Of a stretch of DNA of 36,204 nt, positions 1 through 9,700 are shown piece after piece (the first letter of the stretch is position 1; each line of letters opens with the position of its first letter). The notes under the pieces are model-generated. The model was given only the letters and a program-made list of their open reading frames with translations. It was not told the origin of the DNA and made no database searches. The stretch is from a virus. The position numbers were made by a program, and so were the translations under genes. Where the stretch lies: IMG/VR virus record IMGVR_UViG_3300017710_000019, positions 1 to 36,204 of that record; one strand, given 5' to 3'.

Positions 1-237
1 CACAATAGACCCGCTACCAGTTCTAATGTCTATACCAGAAGAAGCAGAAGTGTGGAAAATCTGCATGATGCTTGCGCTAGGGTGTGTTATTACAAGACCA
101 CCTGTAGTTGTAATATTACCATTGACTTCTAGTGGGGCTCCGGGACTACTAGTTCCAATACCTACGTTGCCATCAATATAAACATCGTTTCTAAATCTAG
201 CGGTAAAGTTTTGTATGTACTCTCCTATAAATTTCAT
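1..237 (-). CDS. Tail fibre protein, N-terminal fragment (runs off the window)
   Basis: An open frame starts at the ATG at 237-235 and continues to base 1 without a stop (79 residues visible). The start reads MKFIGEYIQNFTARFRND, and about 22 residues in comes DGNVGIGTSSPGAPLEVNG. The V-GIGT-x-SP-x-x-x-LEVNG signature is very common at the base of phage tail fibres and tail-spike shafts, many of which end in an intramolecular S74 chaperone domain; that end lies outside the window. The ATG overlaps the stop of the preceding gene as ATGA, so it is probably translationally coupled. Role (inference): trimeric host-recognition fibre. The short hydrophilic stretch before the GIGT motif would be the virion-attachment part. 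The identification is good at the family level; receptor specificity cannot be told. Confidence 0.72.
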   Translation of the reverse strand, partial: MKFIGEYIQNFTARFRNDVYIDGNVGIGTSSPGAPLEVNGNITTTGGLVITHPSASIMQIFHTSASSGIDIRTGSGSIV

Positions 238-2039
238 TGAACAATTATTATAGTCGTAAAGTTAACTTTATCATTTGATACTTTAATATAATTAATACCT
301 TTGCTAAGCTTTATTCTTCTAGTATCTAAGTACAACTTATGTTTTCTACCGTAATTGTCTACAACTAAAACATCTACGTTTTCATTAAAGTTTATATAAT
401 CTTTCGTTGGGTTTGGATATGGTGCATACTTAGTTCTTTTGTACATATCTATGCTAACAGGACCAGTCCAACCCTCTTCGCAATAGTTGTATAGCTCGTA
501 GCAAGTATTGTCCCAGCTGTCGTCACAACAGTAAGGATCAACTTGTATTACCCACTCGAAACAAGCATTAGGTAAAGTATAGACATCACCAACAGCGCAA
601 CCAGCAGAATACTCACACGACGAGTCAGGTACATTAACAAACGGATCGTAGTTAATAGCAGACGGATCGTTGCAGCCATACACAGGGTAAATACAAGAGC
701 CATTATCAGTATTTGCAAGAGCATAATAATTTAGTGCTGTACTATCAGTACAACCGTTAATAACTTCAATACAGCTACCGTTGTCTGTATTACATGTGTC
801 ACAGTAATTAAACGCTAAAGGATCAATGCAACCAAACACAACGGATATGCAGCTACCATCTTCTACATTCGCATTAGGATTATAGTTAAACGCGTCGTCG
901 TCCATGCACCCTAGTACTACTTCAATACAAGATCCCTCAAGCTCTACATTTGCTTCAGGATTATAATTAAAAGCTGTAGTGTCCATGCACCCAAGAACAA
1001 TTAGTGTTTCGCAAGAGCCGTCGTCAAAGTCAGCCTCTTCGTTATACTCAATAAAACTAGGGTTAGTACAACCAGCTATATAATAACAGCTACCATCATC
1101 TGTATTAACACTATCATTGTAATTTAAAGCTGTTTCATCTATACAGCCATATGTTTTTTCTATACAGTTATCGCCACAGCCAGGTTCGCCATATAAAATA
1201 ACAAATGGTGGTATTGGATTTACAAAACCACCTTCTATTTCTATAGCTACGTTTTCTTCAGAATATAAGCTGTAACCACATTGTACAGCTGTAAAGTCTG
1301 ATTGTTGTGTTATATTAAACTTAACGCCTACAGGCTCTGATATACTTAAATCAAAAGTAAACGTAGTATCAAAGCCATCATCTAAAGTAAATATACCTAA
1401 GAAGTTGTCGCCTTGAAACACTTGTAAATAAGATCCAGCCCAACCATTACCAGCTAAATCTGTAAGTCTTAGTGTATGAGTACAGCTGTCAACTAATATA
1501 TCTGTATTAGCTATGCTATCGTAGTTAAATGCTTCTGCATCTGTGCACCCGAATATCTTTTCTGTAAAACACATGCCTGTGTCTACAGTAGCTTGTGGTA
1601 AGAACTCTACAAAGTTATCGTCCATACAACCAAACACAGGTGGTGGTGGCGCGCAGTCTTCTAATGTAAAGCCGTGGAAAGCAGCAAAGCCAAAGTCAGC
1701 AGAATCTGCTTGCACTAAAGTATCACCGCAATGCACTACATAGTACGAACCATCTTGACCACCCCATAAACTACCAGCAACACCATCTCCATACTGATCA
1801 GCTATACTAAATATATACTCGCCATTAGGTATACACAATTGTGTTACTTGAGGTGAATAATCTACTATGTCTATATAAGGTCCACCTGAAATAATAGTGT
1901 CTTCTAACTCTGTAATAATAGCCCAAGAAGTTTCCTCTGGATATTGATCAGGATTAATAATTATATTTACAAATGTACCGTTAGGACACTGTGCAAACGC
2001 TATGTTAATACATAGTAATAGTGTTAATAAATACTTCAT
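234..2039 (-). CDS. Secreted Cys-rich repeat protein with a type IX secretion C-terminal sorting domain
   Basis: A 601-residue protein. Residues 1-16 are a signal peptide (MKYLLTLLLCINIAFA, then QC). Residues 17-130 and 185-275 look like two Flavobacteriia-type extracellular beta modules, with phrases such as EETSW, ADQYGDGVAGS and LTDLAGNGWAGS. Between 137 and 475 there are nine short Cys repeats of the form GC-x-D-x2-A-x-NY ending in DGSC. Residues 481-520 hold a Cys cluster with DPYCCDDSWDNTC. The last ~64 residues (538-601) fit the type A sorting domain of the type IX secretion system: YPNPTKDYINF, then a VVDNYGRK strand, then GINYIKVS and a final TIIIVQ strand. Known of the family: such tails direct export through the Bacteroidota outer membrane, with cleavage and often surface anchoring. 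The start overlaps the upstream stop (TAATG) and the stop overlaps the fibre start (ATGA). Role in the phage is unknown; surface display in the infected cell is inferred. Confidence 0.85.
   Translation of the reverse strand: MKYLLTLLLCINIAFAQCPNGTFVNIIINPDQYPEETSWAIITELEDTIISGGPYIDIVDYSPQVTQLCIPNGEYIFSIADQYGDGVAGSLWGGQDGSYYVVHCGDTLVQADSADFGFAAFHGFTLEDCAPPPPVFGCMDDNFVEFLPQATVDTGMCFTEKIFGCTDAEAFNYDSIANTDILVDSCTHTLRLTDLAGNGWAGSYLQVFQGDNFLGIFTLDDGFDTTFTFDLSISEPVGVKFNITQQSDFTAVQCGYSLYSEENVAIEIEGGFVNPIPPFVILYGEPGCGDNCIEKTYGCIDETALNYNDSVNTDDGSCYYIAGCTNPSFIEYNEEADFDDGSCETLIVLGCMDTTAFNYNPEANVELEGSCIEVVLGCMDDDAFNYNPNANVEDGSCISVVFGCIDPLAFNYCDTCNTDNGSCIEVINGCTDSTALNYYALANTDNGSCIYPVYGCNDPSAINYDPFVNVPDSSCEYSAGCAVGDVYTLPNACFEWVIQVDPYCCDDSWDNTCYELYNYCEEGWTGPVSIDMYKRTKYAPYPNPTKDYINFNENVDVLVVDNYGRKHKLYLDTRRIKLSKGINYIKVSNDKVNFTTIIIVQ
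615..1631 (-). repeat. Nine-copy Cys repeat inside the T9SS-tagged protein
   Basis: Protein-level tandem repeat, residues 137-475. Units begin at C138, C165, C299, C324, C351, C378, C404, C430 and C456 and end in a second Cys about 19-21 residues later, usually in DGSC or NGSC. Central units (351-470) are nearly adjacent with 26-27 residue spacing; the first two are separated from the rest by a beta module. The first and fourth units are degenerate (FVEF and FIEY in place of AFNY). The period and conserved acidic residues suggest small disulfide- or Ca-stabilised modules; this is inference. The DNA copies are divergent, so this is an old protein repeat and not a recent DNA amplification. Confidence 0.85.
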
Positions 2040-2380
2040 TAAAATTTACTTATAATTAATTCGTCAATATATTCTTGTATCTCTTCACGAGTAGCAACCA
2101 TTTTAAAACTAAGATCTGCTTGAAAGCGTTTTACTTCTTCACCTTCATCAAACACAATGATAGTAGGTACAATAGCAATAGCATATTTTTTTTGTATTTC
2201 TTGATCGTCTATACTTAAACTTTTTTTACCAGCGTCTGATAATTTATCGAACCACTCAACGTCATTGGCTTCATTCCAACCAGCGTTAAAGTGTATTACT
2301 TTAACTTGACCATAAGCTACACCTATAGTAAACGCTGCTATAATTAGCAACGCATACAAAAATTTAGTAAATTTATTCAT
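2039..2380 (-). CDS. Exported thioredoxin-fold protein lacking the CxxC active site
   Basis: 113 residues. Residues 1-24 are a signal peptide (K near the start, hydrophobic core LYALLIIAAFTIGVAYG, then Q25). The mature part follows the thioredoxin order: strand VKVIHFNA, helix after GWNEANDVEWFDKL, the stretch SIDDQEIQKKYAIAIVPT with the cis-proline motif VPT (P72), strand IIVFDEGEEVKRF and a C-terminal helix ATREEIQEYIDELI. Where thioredoxins have WCGPC this protein has GWNEAN (34-39), and the mature chain has no cysteine at all, so it cannot do thiol-disulfide exchange. It is more likely a binding or folding partner in the periplasm; T7 use of host thioredoxin as a non-redox partner is only an analogy. 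It overlaps both neighbours at their stop/start codons (TAATG at each end), suggesting coupled synthesis with the membrane protein before it and the T9SS protein after it. Confidence 0.72.
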   Translation of the reverse strand: MNKFTKFLYALLIIAAFTIGVAYGQVKVIHFNAGWNEANDVEWFDKLSDAGKKSLSIDDQEIQKKYAIAIVPTIIVFDEGEEVKRFQADLSFKMVATREEIQEYIDELIISKF

Positions 2381-2658
2381 TACTTATAAAGTTTATCTTC
2401 AATTTTTTCAAGAGTTACTTTAATCTCTTGAACATCTTCTTGAGTGTTCATGATAGTGTTACGTATCATCTGATCTTTCATGTCAAACTCCATGCGCGTA
2501 ACCTCTGGGTCTGGCGCTAATGGTAGTTCTTTCGCTTCAGCTATTTCAGCTTGTAAAGAAAACCACATACCTGTTCCCATCACTAACACTACTCCTAAAG
2601 ATATAATAGTTTCTAAACTTAATTTTACTTTTGTGTCTTTACCTATTTCAGTTGCCAT
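2380..2658 (-). CDS. Small single-TM, coiled-coil membrane protein (possible lysis accessory)
   Basis: 92 residues. A short polar N-terminus is followed by one strong transmembrane segment at about 16-35 (ETIISLGVVLVMGTGMWFSL), a proline-containing linker (LPLAPDPEV, 45-53), and an amphipathic helix of heptad character to the end (FDMKDQMIRNTIMNTQEDV, then EIKVTLEKIEDKLYK). The design, one N-terminal anchor plus a coiled coil, is seen in inner-membrane spanin subunits and in small phage membrane proteins of unknown role; I see no lipoprotein partner of the o-spanin type immediately beside it. The gene starts 2 bases after the beta-barrel gene ends, and its stop overlaps the start of the thioredoxin-fold gene. 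Function is not established. Confidence 0.6.
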   Translation of the reverse strand: MATEIGKDTKVKLSLETIISLGVVLVMGTGMWFSLQAEIAEAKELPLAPDPEVTRMEFDMKDQMIRNTIMNTQEDVQEIKVTLEKIEDKLYK

Positions 2659-2660
2659 TG

Positions 2661-3704
2661 TTAAAATATAATGTAGTTTATACCTGCTTTAAAATCGTAC
2701 CACTCACGATTCCAATATTTGTTATACTTACCTTCAGCAAACACGCCTAAGTTTCTGTTTAGCTTATAACCAAATATTAAGCCGCCAGAATAATCGTACC
2801 ATTGTTCGCCGTCGTTAAAATTGTGGTATGAAAAGCTACCGCCATCATCATAGTGATATGGCATTAAATTTGCCCAGCTGTGTAGCCAAAAGTTTTTGGT
2901 ATAATGGTAAAAGTCAAAACCAACAACAAGACTATACTGCCATTGATTGTCTAACTCGTTACGCTTTTTATCTACATAGTTTTCTAAAACTGTAGGTATT
3001 ACTATTTGATTCCAAACGTCAGAACTTGTAGCTACTACATTTCCATTTGGATCTTTATATTCTGACTCATACACGTCTACGCTATAACCCTCTTGTATAG
3101 CTAGCTGTGTATAGTGTATATCGCCTGTAGCCATAGTCCACTCTTCTAGCGGATCATAGCCATATGGCTCGGCTAGTCTTTGAACCGCACCTAGATTAAA
3201 TGATAACTTCTTGTTGCCAAGTAATCGTAGTCTTTGCGTGCTTTCAAAATATTCAATGTCTGCAAAACCATCTTTAATATATTCTACTTTTGTAAACCAC
3301 TTTGGCTTAACATATCTTAAAAAGTGATGTTGATCAAAGTATTCTACACCTTCTTGTCTTTTATAATCAACTTCAAATAAATACTCAAACGGAGATCGTC
3401 CAACGTTTGCGGCGTCTGAGAACGATGTTTCGGTACCATCTTTAAACGGCGTACTACCTTCATATTGAAATCTTTGTATTTTACGTATACCCATAGTCAA
3501 TGAGTAATCATAAGGCGTTAATATAGTATCGTAATCTAACATGCTACCATCAACAGAATATACATCTTGATCAGACAATGATGTACCACCGTTTGTTGCT
3601 ACATAAAACGTAGAAAACTTAAATGCTTTTTTAATTTGTGAGCAACACTCTTTTGGCGAAGCGCAAGATATTAAAAAAACTGCTATTAAAATTATATACT
3701 TCAT
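2661..3704 (-). CDS. Putative outer-membrane beta-barrel with lipoprotein signal
   Basis: 347 residues. The N-terminus MKYIILIAVFLISC is a lipoprotein signal with lipobox L-I-S-C, so Cys14 would be acylated; the following ASPKECCSQ holds two more cysteines. The rest is rich in alternating aromatic/polar strands (for example WQYSLVVGFDFYHY, YDYSGGLIFGYKLN, LGVFAEGKYNKYW) and ends in FKAGINYIIF with a terminal Phe, as expected for an outer-membrane barrel recognised by the BAM machinery. A lipid anchor plus barrel in one chain is unusual; alternatively the protein is a surface lipoprotein with a beta-rich domain. It lies just after the giant internal-protein gene. Possible roles (inference): altering the host surface, blocking superinfection, or lysis. 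No family is recognised with certainty. Confidence 0.55.
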   Translation of the reverse strand: MKYIILIAVFLISCASPKECCSQIKKAFKFSTFYVATNGGTSLSDQDVYSVDGSMLDYDTILTPYDYSLTMGIRKIQRFQYEGSTPFKDGTETSFSDAANVGRSPFEYLFEVDYKRQEGVEYFDQHHFLRYVKPKWFTKVEYIKDGFADIEYFESTQRLRLLGNKKLSFNLGAVQRLAEPYGYDPLEEWTMATGDIHYTQLAIQEGYSVDVYESEYKDPNGNVVATSSDVWNQIVIPTVLENYVDKKRNELDNQWQYSLVVGFDFYHYTKNFWLHSWANLMPYHYDDGGSFSYHNFNDGEQWYDYSGGLIFGYKLNRNLGVFAEGKYNKYWNREWYDFKAGINYIIF

Positions 3705-3721
3705 AAGTAAATTATTACATA

Positions 3722-6700
3722 TTAATCATGATAGTAACAAAGCCCTGACTTACTATTAGTTGTCATGCCACATCTTTTGCCATCTGATTTAATTTTTTTA
3801 CACTGTTTCATTTCGCCAGACTCACTCTTTTCTACTTTTTCGTGTACAGTACAAAAGCCACCTTTAACAGGCTTTCTTTTACATCTTTTTCCAGAGCTAG
3901 TTATAGCAGCGCAGGTAGCTTTTTCACCTTCTTCTTTTTGTTTTTCTTTATTAGCTTCTACTTCAGCTTGTTGCTCTTTTTCTTTTTGTATTTTCTTTTC
4001 TTCTTTTTTACGAATCGTCTCTTGCTTCTTCTCTTCTTTTATTTCAGTCTTAACGTCTTCAACAGCTTTTCTTCTTTTATCTAAAAATACTTTGTATTCA
4101 TTATCTTTGCCTTCGTTACGTATAACTTCTTCACCAACGTTTAAATCCCAACTACTCCAACCTAATGATAAGAATAGTCTTTGTAGATTTGTATTATCTT
4201 GATTCATAGCTTCGCGTAAGTTATCTATTTTACGTATAGCTCTAGCCATAGGTATGTTTGTTGTAGCTTCAACAGTGTTACCAACAGCTAGCCACAGTGG
4301 ATTATCGTAGTCTAACAAATCCATACGTTGCATAACTTCTTTATTAAACTTCACTGTTTTACCCGCGCTAGATAATTTTCTAGCTTTAGAACCTAGTGGT
4401 GGCGATACTTGTAAGGCTTCAATAACGACCTCGTTATAATCAGCTCTATAGCCTTTTTCACTTTGTTCAATGTATTCGAGTATGGCATTTTTAACGGTAG
4501 CAAGAGTAGCGCCAGCTATACCAGAACCTCTAAGTATAGAATCTAGCATACTGTTAACCACTCGCGTTTGCTTAAGTTCCTCTTTCTCTTCATCGTCTTC
4601 AAATGCCATAGCAAATAAAGCGTTTTGTAACGATGCAAATATAAAGTTTTGTACAGCGCCATAATAAAGTATACGTGATATATTAGACCTCCAGTCGCCC
4701 CTTTTATTTATTAAATCACCAGCTGCTTTTTTAATAAGTCTATTATACTGCATTGGTGTATTAGCAAAGGCAAGTATTATACGACCTAAGTTTGAAGCTT
4801 GTTGCTGTGATATACGATCAGGTCTAGCAGACTGTTGTGTTTCTTCTGCTATTTCTTGAAAGTCTAACATAGCCTGAGATTCAGCCTCCGCTTGACTCAT
4901 ACCTTCTTTTAAATATCTATTAATCCTGTTTCTGTAGTATGTAGCACCACCGGAAGCAATAGCAAAGCTATCTGCTATTTGTGTTGGCGTAAAACCTATT
5001 TTTAATAAATAACTCAAAGCTGCTTTAGCTTTGTTTTTAGCTCCAGCTACAGCACTAGCAAGTTCAGCTTCGTTTATATTAGTGGCAAGCCCAGCTCTTC
5101 TATTTTTCAAAAAGCTAGAATTAAATAAAAAGCTAAAGTCAGACCAATATTGTTTTTGATTAGCAAATGCTCTACCAGCTTTAAATATATTATTATCTTC
5201 AAAGTTAATAAAGTTAACTGTAGATAACGTTTGTAGCACGGCTGATCTAGCGTTAAAGAACATAATAGCACCAACAGAGTTGTTAACCCAGTTGTTCCAT
5301 TGATTCTCAAACTTAGAAGCACCTCGTCTACGATTTTGTCCGCTTTCCATACGATAAAGTATATCTTCTAAAGCAGATCTAAAATCACTACCGTAAACAG
5401 CTTCAATTTTATTTAAGTTTGTTTCTGAGAACGCTATATCAACATTGTTTTTCCACTCAGCTAAAAATTGTTTTCTACTAACTTTATTTACTACGTCTTG
5501 AAGATCTTGAGCTATATTACCAACGTTCCAATATTCATCAGGCGCTATATAACCTTCTTTTTGTTTTGTTATACGACTAACAGACTCTGCATAAGCAAGT
5601 GCTTGAGGATCTGATTTAACTATATTTATTAGCTTTGATTTAGCTGATTTTGATAACCCTGGTATTTCGTGTCCAGCTTTGTCGAACAAATACACACGTA
5701 TAGCGTTGTCTAGAGTAAAGCCCTTTAGTGTTGTGAGTTTACCAAGCTTTTTCTTAACGTCAGGAAACTGTTTGTTTATAGCTTTATACTCATCTCTAAT
5801 TTTTTGTTTCATCTCTGCCATTTCACGGTCAGCTCTAGCAAAAGGCTTAACTAAAGCTTCTTCAAAAAACTTTATATCAGCATCACCTTGAGCGCCTGTG
5901 CCAGCAAAGTATCGTAATAAACCTGTAAAGTCTTCAGCTGAAGGCGGAACAAAAAGCTTAAAACCACCTACGTTTTTACCACGCTTCATAGCTTCAACTC
6001 TTGAAAACGTTTTAAACTCACCAATACCTTTTGTTCTTTCAAGCATTTTGTTAAATTCTACGCTGATTCTCTCACTTTTTAGCGTTATGGCTTGCTGAAC
6101 ATCAGATTTAATATCTAATTGATCTAGGACGTTCTTAACAGCTTTTACGTTAGGCAGGGCATCATCAACAAAATACATATCGTTGTAACCTTCCTCGAAC
6201 TTTTTAAGCATCCACTCTGCTTTGGCTTCGCCTGTGCTGTTACCAAGACCTGTTATATTTGCTAAAGGTATTGTTAGCCCTTTAGATTTTAGCCAACCGT
6301 GTATAGCTTCAGCAGACTGTTGAGGTCTAGCTGTCAATACATACATGTTTTCAGGACCAAACTTCTCTAGTCGGTTTTTAAACTTAGTTAGTAGTGGTCC
6401 ATTAACTCCGCCTCTAACATTTACAAAATCTGAAAAGTCAAAGTTATAGCCTTGATCTGCTAATACAGGTCCGTCAATAGGCCATCTACCTGAGCTTATC
6501 TTTATTTCTTCATCACCTTTTCTAGCTACTATAAAGTTTTCGCCATCAATAATTAATGTCTCATCAAAGTCAAACGTAGACATACCTCTAGCTGACTTTA
6601 ACGTTGTTGATCTAGCATTTAATACAATTTGACTATTTAGTATATTGTAATTAAACTCTTGTTCAGTGTCAGTTATTATAGAATTAACTCTAGCCCACTC

Positions 6701-9700
6701 AAATGTTTTTGGCTCAATAGCTTTTGTTTTTAAATCAAAAAGAGCTGTGTCCCAAAAACCTAAAGTTTTACCGTTAGCATATCTGTTTATATCATTGATA
6801 TTATCTAAATTCCAACCCGCTTGCATATTTGATTGAAGACCAGCCTTAGTTAATCCATTATCTGTAGACTGTGGTATTATTGCCACATGATAATTATCAA
6901 GTAATTTTTTTAAATCTTTTTTACTTACTTTACCGTTTATGTAAGCAGCCATATAACTTGCTATTATTTTTCTAGGTATAGTATGCTCATATCTAAACGG
7001 ACCTTTTATATCTGCAGCTGGAACATACCTTACTGGCGCTGCTTTAGCTATTGCTGTATTCATGCCAGCGTTAGCCATAGACATAACAATCATTGCGGCG
7101 TCGTTTCTACTTATTTTTTTGTCTTTTACTAGTTTTATTAAAATATCAGAAAACTCTAACAAAAAGTCTTGCTCAACTTTAGCTTTTGAAGATATATCGT
7201 TGTAGTCTAAGTTAGCTTTATTTCTCATGTATGGCCCAACAGTCTGTGAGTTAGACTCTAAAAAACTTACATTATCTTGAGCTACATCTTCATTAGATAA
7301 AAAATTGCTTTCAAAGTCATTAGTACCGTCAAGCAAACCGTATCTTTTGTCAAGCTTTGTAACTTTTTCAGCTATTCTAGTTTTATATTCTTTTATTTTT
7401 CTTTTATCTCTACTTGTTCTTTTATTTTCTGGTTTAGCTAGTAAAGCGTCTAGTTTTCTTTGTGTTTTGCCAACTTTTAAAACATCAACACCTATAGCCA
7501 CAAGATCTGTAGAACCTATTTGAGAAGAAGTAGTTAAGCCTCTTAAAAATCTATCAGCTTTACTTCTACCTAAGACTTTAATAACTTCAAGTAAAGCTTT
7601 TCTACTATTAACTATTTGATCTTTATTACTAAAGTCAACCATATCTTTATCTAAATCAAACACGGCTTTAGCGCTTGTTGATTCAAACTCAGCGGCTGGT
7701 TGCGTCTGTTCGTTAAAATAATCTAACAGTGTAGTTTCATCTAATATACCTTGAGACTTTCTTATAACAATCAAGTCGTTATAATCTCCTAGTATTTTGC
7801 TAATATCTTCTTTAACACCTTTTCTTTGGCCGTCAAAGTTATAATAATTTTTACCTTTTGGAAAAACAAATTCAAAAGCTTCGTCAAAGTTTACACCTGC
7901 TTGTATTCGACTTAATAGTTCATCTAATTTGCTCGCTATATATTTTTGACCAAAAACATCTAAGTTACTTATTCTTTTACTAAACAAAGTTATATCTTGA
8001 TCTGTATTTATCCTAGCTTTTAAAGCTTTAATGCCAGCTTCACCACCAATAGCTTTTTTAACTTTATCATTTTTATTGACTACAGGGAATACAGCGTCTC
8101 TAGATATGTTAAAAGCTAAAGCTTTTGCTAAAGCGTTTTCTCTACCTCTCTTTGAAAAGAACTGTACAAACTGATCTTCATTAACGTTTGTTTTCTTTTT
8201 ATATATATTGTTTCCAGCTTCTAAGTTTTGTACTTCAAACGGCTGTATTAACCCGTCGTTTATAGCTTGTTTTATTACTTCTGGGCCTTGGTTAGTAGAA
8301 ACTAAATCTGCAAATATTTTGTTTGTTTCGTTTTTTTCAAGCTGAACAAGAGTAGCTGTGTTAACAATACGCATTATATCGTTTTTATGCTTTCGTAGAA
8401 ACTGCTCTCTACCTTTAACACCTTTACCCATCATAGACTTTATCTTTTTATAAAGAGCGTCTTCAACTTTGTTTTTAAACTTTTGCGTAAACTCAAACTT
8501 AGATATATCAGTTATATCAGATTCAATTAATATTTCTTCTACTACATTTTCTATTTCTGCAGCAAAGTTATCGTCAATGCCTATAGCTTTTCTTGAGTTA
8601 TATTCTGTAGCTTTCTCTAATAAAGTTTGCTTTTGTTTTTCTCTAGCTAATATAGCATCTATGTCTTGATCGCTTTCTATTTCTATGACTCTACCAGTTT
8701 CTGTTTCTGCATCTAGCGCTACAGTTTTCATGCCTAGTTTTGGAAACTTACGGTCTATAATACCGTCTTTAGCCATAAGCCTAGTGTTTATCAAGCCAAA
8801 AATATGCGAGTTTAAAGATCTTATATTGCCAGAAGCCATACTTTCGTCTAGCCAAGATCTAACAATGTAAGGTATACCGTTTTCGCCAGGCTGTATACCT
8901 GTAGTTAACATGTCAAGTATATCATCTTTTAACAAGTCGTAGTTTGTAGCCTTGTCTCTTTTGCTTAAATAGTTTACTTCAGAGAAAGTTCTCCACACAG
9001 GGCCTAACGAGCTTCCAAGCCAAAGCTTTGAGTCACCTAAGTTGTTCCAGTCTTTAACCATTTTATTAAAAACTTCTGGTTGATTTTCTCTTATATTAGT
9101 TAAACCTTCAGCGTCTAGCGCAAACAAGTCAGCGTTTTCTAAGCCTAACATTTGCAAACCTTCTATCAAAGCATCGTTGCTATCTTTAAATACGCCTTGT
9201 TGGTTTCTACTAGATTTTAAAGTAGACTCTTCTTGTAGTTTTGTATCTGGAAAATTACGGCTAGCAAATATTTCTTTTATTCTTTGCTTTACAACTACGT
9301 CATCACCTTCAAGATTAAGAGTGCCATTTTTAATTTTTGTAGCTAAACCTATTAAAAACTTAACAGCATCTTGTTCGCCTGCTAAATCTATGTTCATGCC
9401 TTTCTTTTTAGCGCCGTTTCTAACAAAAAAGCCTAACAAGCCAGCAAATCTACTATCATCATTTAAATTTACTCTACCAGCAGCAACTTCTTCAAAAAAT
9501 ACTGCTAAAACTTCTTGAGGTTTTCGTGGGCTATTTATATCGGTAGGATCAAATCTTTCTGCATAAGCTTGTACTCTTTCAAAAGATTTTTTATTGTTTA
9601 CTTCAAGCCACTTCATAACTTGATCAGCCATATCTTGATAAACTTCAGGCTCACCACCGATTATATCAACAAAAACTTGATGTTTAAGTTCATGAGTTCT

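Noticed and set aside
615-1631. CRISPR array or DNA tandem repeat
   Set aside because: The periodicity is in the protein; DNA copies differ too much and there are no constant repeats with unique spacers.
5107-5322. Nested minus-strand frame of 71 codons
   Set aside because: It lies wholly within the giant gene in another frame and its Leu/Thr-rich translation has no protein-like pattern.
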